Position numbers and translations under genes: made by a program. A stretch of 64,000 bases of DNA, from the NCBI RefSeq assembly GCF_003675325.1, contig NZ_CP033072.1, positions 8,695 through 72,694 on the forward strand. The letters are read 5' to 3'. The notes under the pieces were generated by a model, which searched no databases, was not told where the DNA came from, and saw nothing but the letters and a program-made list of their open reading frames with translations. Source of the stretch: Streptomyces dangxiongensis (lineage in GTDB: Bacteria > Actinomycetota > Actinomycetes > Streptomycetales > Streptomycetaceae). Positions 1 through 10,327 of this stretch are shown here, one piece after another. The stretch's first letter is position 1. Every line of letters starts with the position of its first letter.

Positions 1-1276
1 TCTCTGCGCAATTACCTCAGCGATCCCAGTCTCACGGCGCTGTGGGACAAGGCCAGAGACCGGCTCGAACGCAACCGTCTGTCCCCCACGGGCACCATGC
101 AGGTCCATCTTGCCGCCGAGGGTGCCAAGCGGCTGGGCGGACTGCTGGGCACCCGTGTGGAACCAGGACTGCGCCGCGTCCAACTCGCGGCCCTCGACGC
201 GGCGCTGCGGGCGTCGTCCGCCCAGTGCGGGCTTGTCGCTGTCGTCGCCGAACTCACCGGCCGTCCTCTGAGTGACCGGCAGGCGGCCAAGGACGAGCGG
301 GAGACAGCGTGGACGGCGGTATGGCAGGGCCTCGATACCGAACTGGCCCGCAGCGGGCTGGCCGAGGCCGTGTGGATCGCCGGCTGGATCTCGGATCTGC
401 GCGGCAACGGCATCCTGACCCGCGCGGGCGCAGCAGCCGCGACGACGGCGCTGCGGGACGCCGTGCGCACCATGGCCGTCCTGAACCTTGCGCACATGCC
501 ATCGGCCGGTGGTCCTGCTTTGCAGTCGGCGCGGGGGTGGGAACTGGGTGAACTCGCCGCGCACACCACTGGCGACGCGCATGGCCTCGACGAGGGGCGC
601 CTCGCCGGCACACTGACCCTCAAAGGGATCGCTGCGGCGTGTGCCCTGCCCGGATCGGAATCATCGGCGGGCCGGAGGCTGCTGTGGGAACAGGGGGTGT
701 CAGCGCCGATTTACTATCGGGCACTGTCATCGTGTGGAGACTGGCCCGCCCGGGTGTGACCTCTGGTCGTCGATGATGCGTGCCCGCAGCGACATCGGCC
801 TGGCCACCCATCTGACCATGCATGAATTGCGGACCGCCGCCGACGGCGTGCTGCTGACCGCACCGGAGACGACCGTGCGCTGGTGCGAGAACCCGCAAGT
901 TCTGCAGGCGGCCGCGCGTCATGGGCTCCCCGGAATCCTGGTATGCGGGAGTGGGAACCCCTCGAGCGCTGGATGGGAGTTACTGCGGCGGCTTCTCAAG
1001 GATGGCGCGCAGGTCCTCTACCACGGCGACTTCGACTGGCCAGGTATCACGATCGCCGAGCGGGTGCTCCGGCTGGGGGCTCACCCGTGGCGCTTGAGCG
1101 CTGCCGACTACCTCGATGCACTCGCCGAACTGCCCACAGACCGTCTCGCCCCTCTGGCCGGGGATCCCGTCGCAACCCCGTGGGACCCGGATCTTGGGCA
1201 AGCGATGAGCCAGCGGGGCCTTGCCGTGCACGAGGAAGCGCTTTTACGCCGGCTTCTTCCCGACCTCTCTGGCTAA
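1..1276 (+). CDS. jetD: Wadjet JetD-type nuclease subunit (TIGR02679 / DUF2399), two frameshifts
   Basis: The start lies just left of the window: frame 1 is open from base 1 and reads like the family's N-terminus. The C-terminal part (about 850-1276) has the hallmark TIGR02679 blocks, including RWCENPQVLQAAA, YHGDFDWPGI, a WRLSAADYL-like segment and PWDPDLGQAM, ending VHEEALLRRLLPDL. This is the Toprim-like DUF2399 region thought to cut DNA in Wadjet systems, where JetABC form an SMC-like plasmid-defence complex. The length (about 425 codons) fits the family. The frame moves from 1 to 3 near 690 (at a G5 run) and from 3 to 2 near 760, while the bridging text SADLLSGTVIVWRLARPG reads normally. 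Both shifts are equivalent to single missing bases. jetA, jetB and jetC would lie upstream, outside the window. Confidence 0.8.
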
Positions 1277-1277
1277 C

Positions 1278-1448
1278 TGATCGTTTCAGCATGAGGTTCG
1301 CAAGCGGCGTGGCATATGAGGCTGCAGGTCAGTTCGAGTAGGCCGTGATGGAGATCCGCGCGTCTCTCATAGCGGACACGGAGTCGTTTGGCCCGGGAGG
1401 CTACGAGCAAACGGGGCTGCTGACCGGACGGCTTGAACAGCCGCACGG
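1278..1448 (-). pseudogene. 3' remnant of an IS5-family transposase
   Basis: The reverse strand reads RLRVRYERRADLHHGLLEL followed by CSLIC. This is the usual extreme C-terminus of IS5-family DDE transposases, where the arginine-rich RYERRAD helix follows the last catalytic residue. Only about 50 residues remain. The upstream part was removed or replaced by the neighbouring element whose inverted repeat begins at 1449. The fragment abuts the end of the jetD gene. Confidence 0.6.
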
Positions 1449-1932
1449 CGCTTACAACGGCTAACACAATGAGCCGAGCTGTCGGTGGGTGATCAAGCAG
1501 CAGGCAAGCTTGAGGAACGCTTCGTGGATGTCGGCCCGTCGTTCCCAGCGGATCCGAAGACGCCGGAAGCCATGGAGCCAGGCGAAGGTTCGCTCGATCA
1601 CCCAGCGGTAGGTGCCGAGCCCTGTGCCGTGGCGGGTACCGCGGCGGGCGATGGCGGGCACGATGCCTCGGGCACGGACCTGGTGGCGGTAGATGTCGTG
1701 GTCGTAGCCGCGGTCGGCGAACAGCGAGTCCGGCTTGCGACGGGGGCGGCCGATGCGGCCGCGTACCGGCGGGATCGCGTCGAGGAGTGGCAGCAGCTGC
1801 GTGACGTCGTTGCGGTTTCCACCGGTCAGCAAGACCGCGAGCGGGGTGCCGTGCCCGTCGGTGATCAGGTGGTGTTTCGAGCCGGCCGGCCGCGATCGAC
1901 CGGCGACGGGCCTGTGTGCTGCCCCCTTTTAA

Positions 1933-2794
1933 GACGTGTCCTACATGGCCAGTTGGCAGTTGTGCTGGACATGGGGAGTGGACGGTGGGGATGGATCGTT
2001 CCGGACGGCTTGTGGGAGATCGCGAAGCCGTTGCTGCCGCCGGCGCGGGCCCGGCCGCAAGGGGGCGGTGTCGCGAACATCGATGATGAGGCGGTCTTCG
2101 CCGCGATCATCTACGTGCTGGTCAGCGGCTGCGCCTGGCGGGCACTGCCGCCGTGCTTCGGAGCGTCGAAGTCGACCGTGCACCGCCGCTTCGCCATCTG
2201 GTCTCGTGCTGGAGTCTGGGGACGCCTGCATCAGAAGGTGCTGCAGCTTCTGGACGAGCGGGACTTGGTCGACCTGTCCCGTACGGTCCTCGAATCCGCG
2301 CACGTGAGGGCTAAAAAAGGGGCGAACTTGCAGGCCCGAGCCCCGTGGACCGGAGTAAGCCCGGTTCCAAGATGCACGTCCTGTCCGACGCGAACGGACT
2401 GCCCTTACGCGTCGGACTCTCCGCGGCCAACACCCACGACAGCCTCGCCCTGAAGCCCATGCTGTCCCACTTCCACATGGGACACGAATCCCACGCGACC
2501 GATTCCAAGCCTCAGCGGCTTCACGCGGACAAAGCCTACGACGTACCTCACCTGCGGCGATGGTTATGGGGCAAGCACATCGGCGTCCGCATCGCCCGCA
2601 AGGGCATCGACTCAAGTGAACGGCTCGGCCGACGCAGATGGGTCATCGAGCGCACCATGTCCTGGCTGACCGGCTACCGCCGACTCAACCACCGCTACGA
2701 ACGGAAACCAGGCAACTACCTGGCCTTCCTCGGACTGGCAGCCGCCCTGTGCTGCTACAAACGGCTCCTCAAACTGGCCATGTAGGACACGGTC
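1933..2794. mobile_element. Inner IS5-family insertion sequence (IS427-like) with TAA duplication
   Basis: The terminal repeats are GAC-GTGTCCTACATGGCC at 1933 and, on the complement, GACCGTGTCCTACATGGCC ending at 2794. The left copy lacks one C. Both ends are flanked by TAA (1930-1932 and 2795-2797), consistent with a 3-bp target duplication. The element is 862 bp and carries one plus-strand transposase in two overlapping frames. It is inserted in the transposase gene of the outer IS. Confidence 0.85.
1971..2785 (+). CDS. IS5-family transposase, two frames joined at an A6G4 run
   Basis: The first frame starts at ATG 1971 (MGSGRWGWIVPDGLWEIAKP) and carries the helix-turn-helix region to ESAHVRAKKG. 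At 2313-2322 the sequence is AAAAAAGGGG, after which the conserved continuation (PSPVDRSKPGSKMHVLSD) is in the -1 frame and runs to the stop at 2785. The second part has the DDE core, including LHADKAYDV and RRRWVIERTMSWLTGYRRL. IS427-group IS5 elements often make the full transposase by slippage at such A runs, so this shift may be programmed. Here the zero-frame codons are AAA AAA GGG, so the phasing is not the textbook A AAA AAG heptamer. Confidence 0.75.
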
Positions 2795-3313
2795 TAAGGC
2801 CCTGACGTGCGAGGAGTCGACCACACAGCGGGACCAATCCAGCCGTGAGGCGGCGTTCAGCTCAGCCAACAGCACCTCGTGCAGGCGCTGCCAGACGCCG
2901 GCCTCGTTCCAGTCCCGCAGCCGACGCCAGCAGGTCATGCTGAGCCGAAGCCCAGCTCCCTGGGCAGGTACTCCCACTGGATCCCGGTGTGCAGCACGTA
3001 CAGGATCCCGCACAGCACCTCGCGGTCCGGCAACGGCTTGCGCCCTGGGTACCGAAAGCGCCGCGTGCGCTGCGGCAGCAGCGGCTCCAGGCGGTTCCAC
3101 AGCTCATCCGACACGATCCACGGCACACTCTCCACACCCGGACCGAACGCCTAACTGCCGTACCAGACACGGGAACCAGGGAGGATCCACCTCATTGTGT
3201 TAGCCGTTGTAAGCGAAGATAGGTTCCCTCACGCCGCGAACGATTCTCGCTCCCCCGCCTGACCAGTCGTACGTGCCCAGGTTGAGATCGCAAAAAACGG
3301 TTTCAGGGACTGA

Positions 3314-3756
3314 TCACGTCGTGCGGTACCAGTCCTCGCCGTCACTGCTGAGCGTGCTGCGCAGGTAGGTCTCAAGAGATGGCGCGATCCAGGTGCGACT
3401 GTCTGTTTCATGGTCCCACACGAAAATTTCGTCGCGGGTGGGGTGCGCACAAAGGCGAACTGATCGCCGCCGCCGTTGTCACCGAAGAACATGAGCGCGT
3501 CGAACGGCATGTACAGGTTGCGGAACTGCTCGTTGCCGCGAAATGACAGGTTTTCTTCCAGGATCTTTTCTGCGGTCCAGATCACCTCGGTGCCATAATT
3601 GGCCTCGATCCCGTCAGTCTCCGTCAGGAGTTCACGCAAAGGAGCGGGGAGTGGCTGACCGAGCTGTTCCTCGATCGCGGTCAGGGCGTCGGGAGTTGCG
3701 GGTTCCTGCAGTTCGATATCGGCATCGGGGAATTCTGAGGCGAGCTCTCGCCACAT
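3314..3756 (-). CDS. SUKH (SMI1/KNR4) family immunity protein, one frameshift
   Basis: The protein begins MWRELASEFPDADIELQEPA. It shows the SMI1/KNR4 signature: AIEEQLGQPLPAPLRELLTE, then an EANYG segment, then FGDNGGGDQFAFV. At a C-rich stretch near 3440 the frame shifts. The correct continuation, TRDEIFVWDHETDSRTWIAP then LETYLRST, ends at the stop at 3314-3316. SUKH proteins neutralise diverse nuclease toxins and are usually encoded directly after them. This gene starts 27 bases after the stop of the RHS toxin, on the same strand, so it is very probably its immunity partner. Confidence 0.8.
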
Positions 3757-3782
3757 GAGGGTTTTTCTCCAATACTGTGGGG

Positions 3783-6700
3783 TTATCTGATGCGGGGATT
3801 GAACCAGTGTCCCAGCATATCATCGACTTTGGTGACGTGATTGAGGATCTGCTGCGTGTGGCGGTGGGGTGAGTTCTGTAGAATCGTTCCAGGAGACTCG
3901 TATTTCGCTGAGATGAATTCTGGTTGATGTCACCCTTGGGGATGCCGCGCAAATTTTCAAGGGAGTGTAGTTCGTCCGCTTTGAATAGGCCCGGGTAGCG
4001 TTTGAGGACTTGTTGTTCGATGGCGTGGTGGACGACTACTTTTCCTTTGAGTTCTGGGTGCGCGTTGAAGAAGTTCTGTTGTAGTTGTGGTTGGTTGTGC
4101 TTCCGACGGACGCTTCTTCTCGTGTGGGGATATTTTGCCCAGTGGGGTTGTTTTGTTGTCCTTGGCGTGTTGCGCCGCTGCCTTGCAGGGGGTCAGGCCC
4201 AGGGGGTCGGCCCAGAGGTGGGGGTTGGGGACGTAGGAGGCCGGGTTGGGGGCGGGTGCCAGGCCTAGTGGGTCGAGGGTGAGGTAGCGGGCGGTTTCGG
4301 GGTCGTAGTGCCGGAAGTGGTTGTAGTGGAGGCCGGTTTCCGGATCGAAGTACTGTCCCGGGAAGCGCAGGGGGGTGTAGGCCGTGCTGTCGACTGTCCA
4401 TGCTGTTGCTCCCCACAGCGTGCGCCGCGTCTGCCAGGCGATGTCTCCGCGTTCGTCGACGAGGGCATTGGGGGTGCCGACGAGGTCGGTGATGATGGCG
4501 AAGAAGCGGGCGTCGATTTCGTGCTGGGGAGCGTCGGCGCTGGTGATTCGTTCTGTTTGGGTGATCGGGTGTGGCCCGTGGTGGTCCCAGGTGAGGGTGA
4601 CGGGGTTCGGGGCTTGTGCTGAGACGGTGGTCTGTTCGCACAGGGTGGTGCCGTCCCAGGTGAAATCGGTGCGTTCGATGACTGTTTCGCCGTCGGTGGC
4701 GAGACGGATTTGCTGGTGCGGCGGCCGAGCGGGTCGTAGGTGTAGTTCCAGCGGGTGCCGTCTGGGGTGATCACTGAGGTCAGGCGGTCTTCGGTGTCCC
4801 ATTCGTAGCGCCAGGTGTCGGGCTTGCGGGACAGTCGGGTCGTTTGCCGCAGGGTGACACGGCCAGTGCGTCGTGTTCGTAGCGGACTGTGCCAGCGTGG
4901 GTGAGTCGGGTGCCGGTGTAGGAACGGGCGCCGGTGGCCTCGTGTCCGGGGTGGCTGGGCGGCCAGGAGGCGGAGGTCTGGTTGCCTGCTTCGTCGTAGG
5001 CGTAGGTCTCCATCCAGTTGGCGGTTGGATGGCGGTGACGCGGCCGGCAGGGTCCAGGGTGATGTGGCGTGGGCCGGTTGAGGGATCGTCGATGTGGGTG
5101 AGGTTGCCGTCGGCGCGGTAGGAGTAGCCGCGCTGTTGGATCGGCTGGTGTCGGCTGCTTGCCGCGATGGTCTGGGCTGTGAGCCGTCGCCGGCGCGGTC
5201 CCACTGGTTCGACCAGTGCAGATTGTTGCCGATGCAGCGGGAGACCTCCCGGCCCACGGCGTCGTAGGTGAATTCGACGGTGCGGCTTGCGGCGATCATC
5301 TGTGCCGGGCGCCTGCTGCGTCGTAGCGCCAGGTGGTGACGGCGGGTCGGGTGTGGTGCGGCTGCTCAGTCGCCCCCACTGGTCATAGCTGAGGAGACGG
5401 TACGGCCGTTGACGGTTTCGGAGCGCAGGCGGCCGAAGCGGTCGCGCAGCAGGGTCAGGGTGCAGTCGGGGCTGGTTGCCCAGGCCAGTTGGTCGGTGAG
5501 GTCGTAGGCGTACTCGGTGATGGCCCTGGACGTCCTTGCGGGTGACCTGGCCCAGGAAGTTCCGTTGGTAACGGATGACCTGTCCCATCGCGTCGGTCCG
5601 CGATTGCAGGTTGCCCGCCGCGTCGTGGGTGTAGGCGAGGCGGCGACCGTCGAAGTCTGTCTCGGCTGCCAGATTGCCCGCGGCGTCGTACTCGTATCTC
5701 CACGTCAGACCCGCCGGGTTGACGACGCCGGTCAGCGGAGCTCGTGTCGGGAGGAACCATAGCGGCCGCCGTCCGGCCCGGTGCGTGCCAGGAGCAGGTC
5801 GAAGTGCGTGTACTCGTAGCGTGAGACGCCTCCAAGGGGTCGGTGTGGCTGGTGCAGTTGCCTTCGCCGTCGTAGGTCCAGGACTCCACGGTGCCGTCGG
5901 GGGCGGTGTAGCGGGCGAGGTGGCCTTCGGGGGTCCATTCCATCGCTGCCACGGCTCCCGCGGGTCAGTGACAGCGGTGATACGCCCGAAGGCGTCGTGC
6001 TGGTAGCGGGTCACGGCGCCGAGCGGGTCTGTCACCGTGACGGGCAGGCGGCGGGGTTGGTGTCGATGGTGGGGTGTTGCCCATCGGGTCGGTGACCGCG
6101 GTGAGGCGTCCCGCCTCGTCATAGGCGTAGTGGGTGGTCTGTGCTGGGGTTGGTGTCCGATGTGCAGTTGCCGCGTTCGTCGTAGGTTCGCCGGATCAGG
6201 GTGCGTCGGGTTGACCACCTCAGGGGCAGGCCGAGGTGGTTGTACTCGGCGCGTGCCACATGTCCGTCGGGACGGGTCACGGTGATGAGCCGGCCGGGTC
6301 GTACTCGAGGTCATGGTGTGGCCGAGCGGGTCGGTGTGCTCCAGCAGGGTGTGACGGTCGCGTACGAAGCGGGTGACGTCCCCAGGGGGTCGATGCGGGC
6401 GATCACCTGGTCGCGGTCGTTCATCACGAAGCGCGTGTCGTGGCCGAACGAGTCGGTGATCGTGGTGGTGTGCTGCCCTTCCTGCTCCTCGGTGTAGGTG
6501 AAGACCGAGCGTTCGTGTCCAGCTTCCCCGGACTGGTAGGTGCAGCGGTCTTGCTCGTCGTAGGCGTAGGTGAAGGTGCGGCCGTTGGTGTCGGTCCAGG
6601 ACACGATCCGACCGCGTTCGTCGTATCCGAACCGTGTGGGGATGCCGCTGGATTTGACGACGTCGGTCAGATGCCCGTCGGCGGAGTAGCCGTAACGCAC

Positions 6701-8477
6701 AAGTTCCTGGTCGCCGCTGTCTGCTGCCGCGCCGGCAAGGGCGAGCGCGCGGATGCGTCCTGCCGAGCTGTGGAGGACAAGGCGGTAGCCGCCGCTGTGT
6801 GCCAGGGCACGGGGAGCACCGTGCTCGTCGTACTCGAACTGGATCCAGCTGCCGTTGCGGTCGTCGATCTGGTCCAGCACCGCGAGGTCGTCGCCGGCGT
6901 CGGCGAAGTGCCATCGTCGTCCGCTCTCGGGGTCGATGAGCAGGTAGCCGTCGTCGGTGCGATCCAGTGACCAGCGTGCGCTGCCGTGCCGTGGCAGGGT
7001 CGGCACACCTGGGGCGGGGTGGGGGTAGGTCAGCAGGAGGCCGTCTTCCCCGATGAACACGACTCCTTCAGCGTCGATTTCCAGGCGCTGGTCGATGGTC
7101 GAGGACCAGGTGGGGCCGAACCAGCGGCCCGAGCGGTAGACCGAGGAGAACTCTCGCTTGAAGACGAGTGGGAGTCCGGCTGCAAGCTCGATGTCTGTTT
7201 GGGAGAGCAGCACGCTGCCGGTGGCGACGTCTACGGGGTCTTCTTCGCACGTCAGCTCACCGGGTTGCCGTGAGGTGGCGTGCGGACGCTCTTCCGCTGC
7301 TTCGCGGGCTCCACGGCGCGCGGCGTTCTCGGCGCCTTCCTCCAGCCCTTCCTTGGCGGCCGTCTTCAGGCCGAGTCGCAGTCCGCCGCGTGCCAGGCCT
7401 GCACCCTTGGTGCCGATGAGTTCGGGGATGAGACGGCCGATGAACTCGGAAGGGTCCTTCTTGAAGCCGTCCACCGCGGTCTGGACGACCCGCTCGGGAT
7501 GCGAGGCCGTGGAGACCAGGCCGGACAGCGTCATGCTGACGTTCTGCAGGTAGGCAGCCGGATGGGTGAGGTTGTAGGGGTCGGTCGGGTTCAGGCCGCG
7601 GACGAAGTTGACCAGGCCCGCAGTGCCCTTCAGAGCGCCGCCGACGACGTGTGTGAGTTCCGTGTTGACCGCCTGGTAGCCGTCGGCAAGATCGCGGCCG
7701 ATCCGGGACAGCGGCGGCGGCTCGGCGGGGGCGTGCGCGAGCGCGGCCCTGACCTTGGCTTCCGCCTGGGATGCGGCGGTGTTGCGCTGCTTGCGAGCCT
7801 CGGCGAGCTTGTGGACGGCGGCCTTGACGTCGGTCTTGCCCGCCTCCATGTCCTGCTTCGGCTTCGGTCCCGGGTCGTCGCCCGCGCGGGCCTTGGCGTT
7901 GTAGGCCTCGGCCTTGGTCTGGTAGTCGTCGGCTGCGGCCTTGGCCGCCTTCACGCCCTTCTTGTAGAGCTCCACGGCCTCCTTCGCCTGGGCTTGCGCC
8001 CATTTGACGGTGTCCGCGTACGACTCCAGGGCTCCCGCTGCTGCGGTGCACGCCTCGGCTGCCTGCGCCCACTTGGTCGGGTGCACGCCGAGCTTCCCGG
8101 AAGGCGTCACCGCCCTCGCCCTGCCAGCCTGAGGAGTCGACCTTCCTCAGACCCTGGCTGACCTTGTCGAAGGCGCCGTGGAAGTCCTTCAGGTGCTTTG
8201 CGCTCTCGCGGATCTTCTCCGGATTGCCGTGGACCAGCTCGTTCGGCTCCTCGGTCTGGCCGAGCTGCTGCTCGCCGGGAGTGGCGCCCAGGTCGGAGGC
8301 GACCTCGTCGCCCCAGTCCTCCACGTTGTCGGCCCAGTCGTGCGCACCGACGTGATCCAAGGCCCCGCCGAGCTTGTCCGTGCCGTAGTCGACGGCCTCG
8401 CCGACCTTCTTCTTGCCCTCGTCGTAGAGGTGTTCGGCTCCGCCCAGGAGGGAGTTTGTTATGTCTCCGAGGCCCAT
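3783..8477 (-). CDS. WXG-headed RHS/YD-repeat polymorphic toxin with HH-type nuclease tip, several frameshifts
   Basis: The protein starts MGLGDITNSLLGGAEHLYDE. An N-terminal helical region with a WXG-like motif (SGWQGEGGDAFRE) suggests export by a type VII (ESX) route. After a long alpha-helical linker comes the DUF6531/RHS start (PVDVATGSVLLSQTDIEL) and then dozens of YD repeats (YDERGRI, YDAAGNL). The RHS core ends with the usual RYLTLDPLGL and NPHLWADPLGLTP. The variable tip includes NAHPELKGKVVVHHAIEQQV and HSLENLRGIPK, a His-His pattern reminiscent of HNH/treble-clef nuclease toxins. The reading frame changes at least six times (for example near 8110, 6340, 5950, 5280, 4150 and 3900), though protein similarity continues across each shift. 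The 3' tip is less GC-rich than the core, as expected for exchangeable toxin tips. The stop is TAA at 3783-3785, followed by the SUKH gene. Confidence 0.8.
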
Positions 8478-9125
8478 CAGCCTTCACCGCCCTGCTGTTC
8501 GGCCGCCTTGGCGCGGGCTTCCGGGGAGGGGCCGAAGGTGTCGTCGAGGAACTTGTTGTACTCCTTGTCGGAGACTCCGCCGGCGCTGTGCAGGTCTTGC
8601 GGGTCCAGGCCAGGCAGGGCCGATGGTGTGGGAGGTCATGACGTCCCGGCCGGCGTCCTTCCAGCCCTGCTCGCTGTTGGCCAGTGCCTGGTCGAAAGAC
8701 TTCTTGCTGTAGTCGACGCTCATACCGGACTTGGCGATGTCGCCCCAGCCCATCTTCTCCACGTCCTCCTCGGAGGCGTAGGGATTGCCGACGGCCGAGT
8801 TCGCGACGACTTTGAAACTTCCCTCGATGTACTTATCGGTCTCGTAGTACGTGCCCGCCGACAGGCCCGTCTTGACTGCGAAGCCGTTTCCCTCGTTGAT
8901 CAGCGAGCGTACGCCCCACTCCCATCGCTCGCAGAACGACTTGAACTCCCCCGTCAGGCCCTCGTGCCCCAACTCGAGACCGGACAGGGCGATGTCGCCG
9001 AAACCACGCCCCGCCCCAGCCTCCCCGACCATGCCGAGTTCCTTCAGCTCGCCCAGCGCCTCGGTCAGCCCCTTGGCGATCAGGGCCAGCCCCTCCGCCT
9101 TCAGGTCCTTGCCGCCCCCGGTCAT
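8477..9125 (-). CDS. ESX/WXG-type helper protein upstream of RHS toxin, C-terminal frameshift
   Basis: The protein starts MTGGGKDLKAEGLALIAKGL and is mostly helical, with a GWGDIAKSGMSVDYSKKSFD segment. It resembles the small proteins encoded just before WXG-type RHS toxins in actinobacteria, which probably assist loading or export. Near 8620 the frame shifts. The likely true C-terminus (SDKEYNKFLDDTFGPSPEAR, ending AAEQQGGEG) stops with TGA at 8477-8479. That stop overlaps the ATG of the RHS gene as TGATG, so the two are translationally coupled. Its own start overlaps the stop of the SseB-like gene (ATGA). No catalytic motif is visible. Confidence 0.6.
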
Positions 9126-9709
9126 TCCGCCTCCCCCGTCCCGCTGGCGAAGTCAACCGCCACCTCGTCCGGCACGATCCCGCGCACCGGCGGAAACACC
9201 ATGCCCTCCTCCCCGTCCGCGCAATCCAGCGCCACCCCGCACGGCACCCCGGCCGCCGGCACCGCCACATCCAGCAGACGCGCCCCGAGGACCGTCTGGT
9301 ACGACCACTCACGCGCCGCCTCACCACGCGCGACCGCGTAACGGGCCAGCGCCTGCACGTCGGAGAACGCCAGGATGAACCGGACACCGCCCAAATCCGC
9401 GGTCAGCAGGCCTCGCTCACCTTCCGGGCCCGGCCCGTCACCGAGCGGCACCAGGACAGGGGTGCGGCGGAACTCACCGAGCAGAGCGGCGAACTCCCGT
9501 CTGCGCGTCTCAGCCCCTGCATCTTCGCGATCGGATTCCTGAGTGTGTACCGGCGGCTGTTCGTCAGGTCTTCCATCTTCGAGATCGTGTTTCCCTGAAG
9601 ACGCCTGCATCTCTCGAGCGGTTGGCGACGTCGTCATCTCCGCGTAGTCAGCGATGCGTGACCGTGGAATCTGCTGCGGCCAATCGGCCGCGCCCCCGTG
9701 CTCAGACAT
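9122..9709 (-). CDS. SseB-domain protein, first gene of the RHS operon
   Basis: Residues of the middle and C-terminal half (RREFAALLGEFRRTPVLVPL, LLTADLGGVRFILAFSDVQA, LARYAVARG) match the SseB N-terminal domain fold. This fold is common in actinobacterial proteins associated with type VII secretion and polymorphic toxins. I chose MSEHGGAADW (9709) as start because the upstream extension to 9754 is atypical. MTTSPTAREM at 9637 is another option, and the first 60-80 residues look disordered. The stop overlaps the next start (ATGA at 9122-9125), indicating one operon with the ESX-like helper, RHS toxin and SUKH gene. Confidence 0.6.
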   Translation of the reverse strand: MSEHGGAADWPQQIPRSRIADYAEMTTSPTAREMQASSGKHDLEDGRPDEQPPVHTQESDREDAGAETRRREFAALLGEFRRTPVLVPLGDGPGPEGERGLLTADLGGVRFILAFSDVQALARYAVARGEAAREWSYQTVLGARLLDVAVPAAGVPCGVALDCADGEEGMVFPPVRGIVPDEVAVDFASGTGEAE

Positions 9710-9959
9710 GCAGCCATCATCACAACTCCGCACAGCGAGCAGCAAACAAGCCATGGACGCGAGCGGCGGGCGCGGCCGTCAGCTCGACCGCAGGATTGCG
9801 GTATCGCAGGATCAGGGCCACGCCCCGGGCACCGAGCCGACAACCGGGCCGGCGCGAGACAAGAAACCGTGTCGCAGAGCGCAGGCCAGGTCGGGCCGCC
9901 CCGGGAAGGGAGCGCCGCGAGGGCGGGAAGCCGGCCACGCGTGCGCCGATCGGCGAAGC

Positions 9960-10150
9960 CGGCCGTGCCGGAGTTGATCGTCGAACTCAGCATCGGGGCC
10001 GGCCGCCCCTCCAACTCCACCGCGGCGACTGCTACACGGCGGGCAAGCGACGCCGGGCCGTCGACCGGGAGGAGGCACGGCGGCTGCTCGCCGACGGCAC
10101 CAGCGCCTGCACGCACTGCCGCCCCGACACCGGCCGCAGCGTCACGCCGG
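9960..10150 (+). pseudogene. DUF6233 C-terminal fragment
   Basis: After a frame change near 10005 the plus strand reads LQLHRGDCYTAG, DREEARRLLADGTSACTHC and RPDTG. This matches the end of Streptomyces DUF6233 proteins, where a conserved HxGDC segment and a final CxxCRPDT occur. No start or upstream domain is present. The rest of 9755-10323 shows no convincing gene. Confidence 0.55.
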
Positions 10151-10327
10151 CCGGCACGCTCGGTCCCGGGACGGGATCCGGGCGGCGATCTCCCTCGCCC
10201 AGCGGCCGGCCACCGAAGCATCTGATCCGCTCCCGGCAGCAGCCTGCCGCAGCCAGTCCAGCCAGTCGTGCGCCTCCGACTAGGTCAGCAACGGCAGCCG
10301 CTCCCCCGTTCCTCCCACCGGCACTAG

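Larger units (their letters stand above)
1461..3135 (-). pseudogene. IS5-family DDE transposase, disrupted by nested IS
   Basis: The N-terminal part (3135 to about 2800) starts MESVPWIVSDELWNRLEPLL and includes the DUF4096-like segment typical of IS5 transposases. It changes frame near 2945 and continues to SSHVRAL. The gene is then interrupted by the inner element. It resumes left of the insertion with GQHTGPSPVDRGRP, changes frame near 1875, and runs through the DDE core (LFADRGYDHD, YRWVIERTFAWLHGFRR) to the stop at 1461. Removing the inner IS and one TAA copy restores the junction between SSHVRAL and the conserved KxG..TGPSPVDR region. The product is not expected to be functional. Confidence 0.8.
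1449..3215. mobile_element. IS5-family insertion sequence, interrupted by a second IS
   Basis: The ends are a perfect 25-bp inverted repeat at 1449-1473 and 3191-3215, beginning CGCTTACAACGGCTAAC on each strand. Between them is a reverse-strand IS5 transposase gene split by another IS at 1933-2794. I see no convincing target-site duplication. This fits rearrangement of the left flank, where another IS remnant sits directly against the end. Confidence 0.8.
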
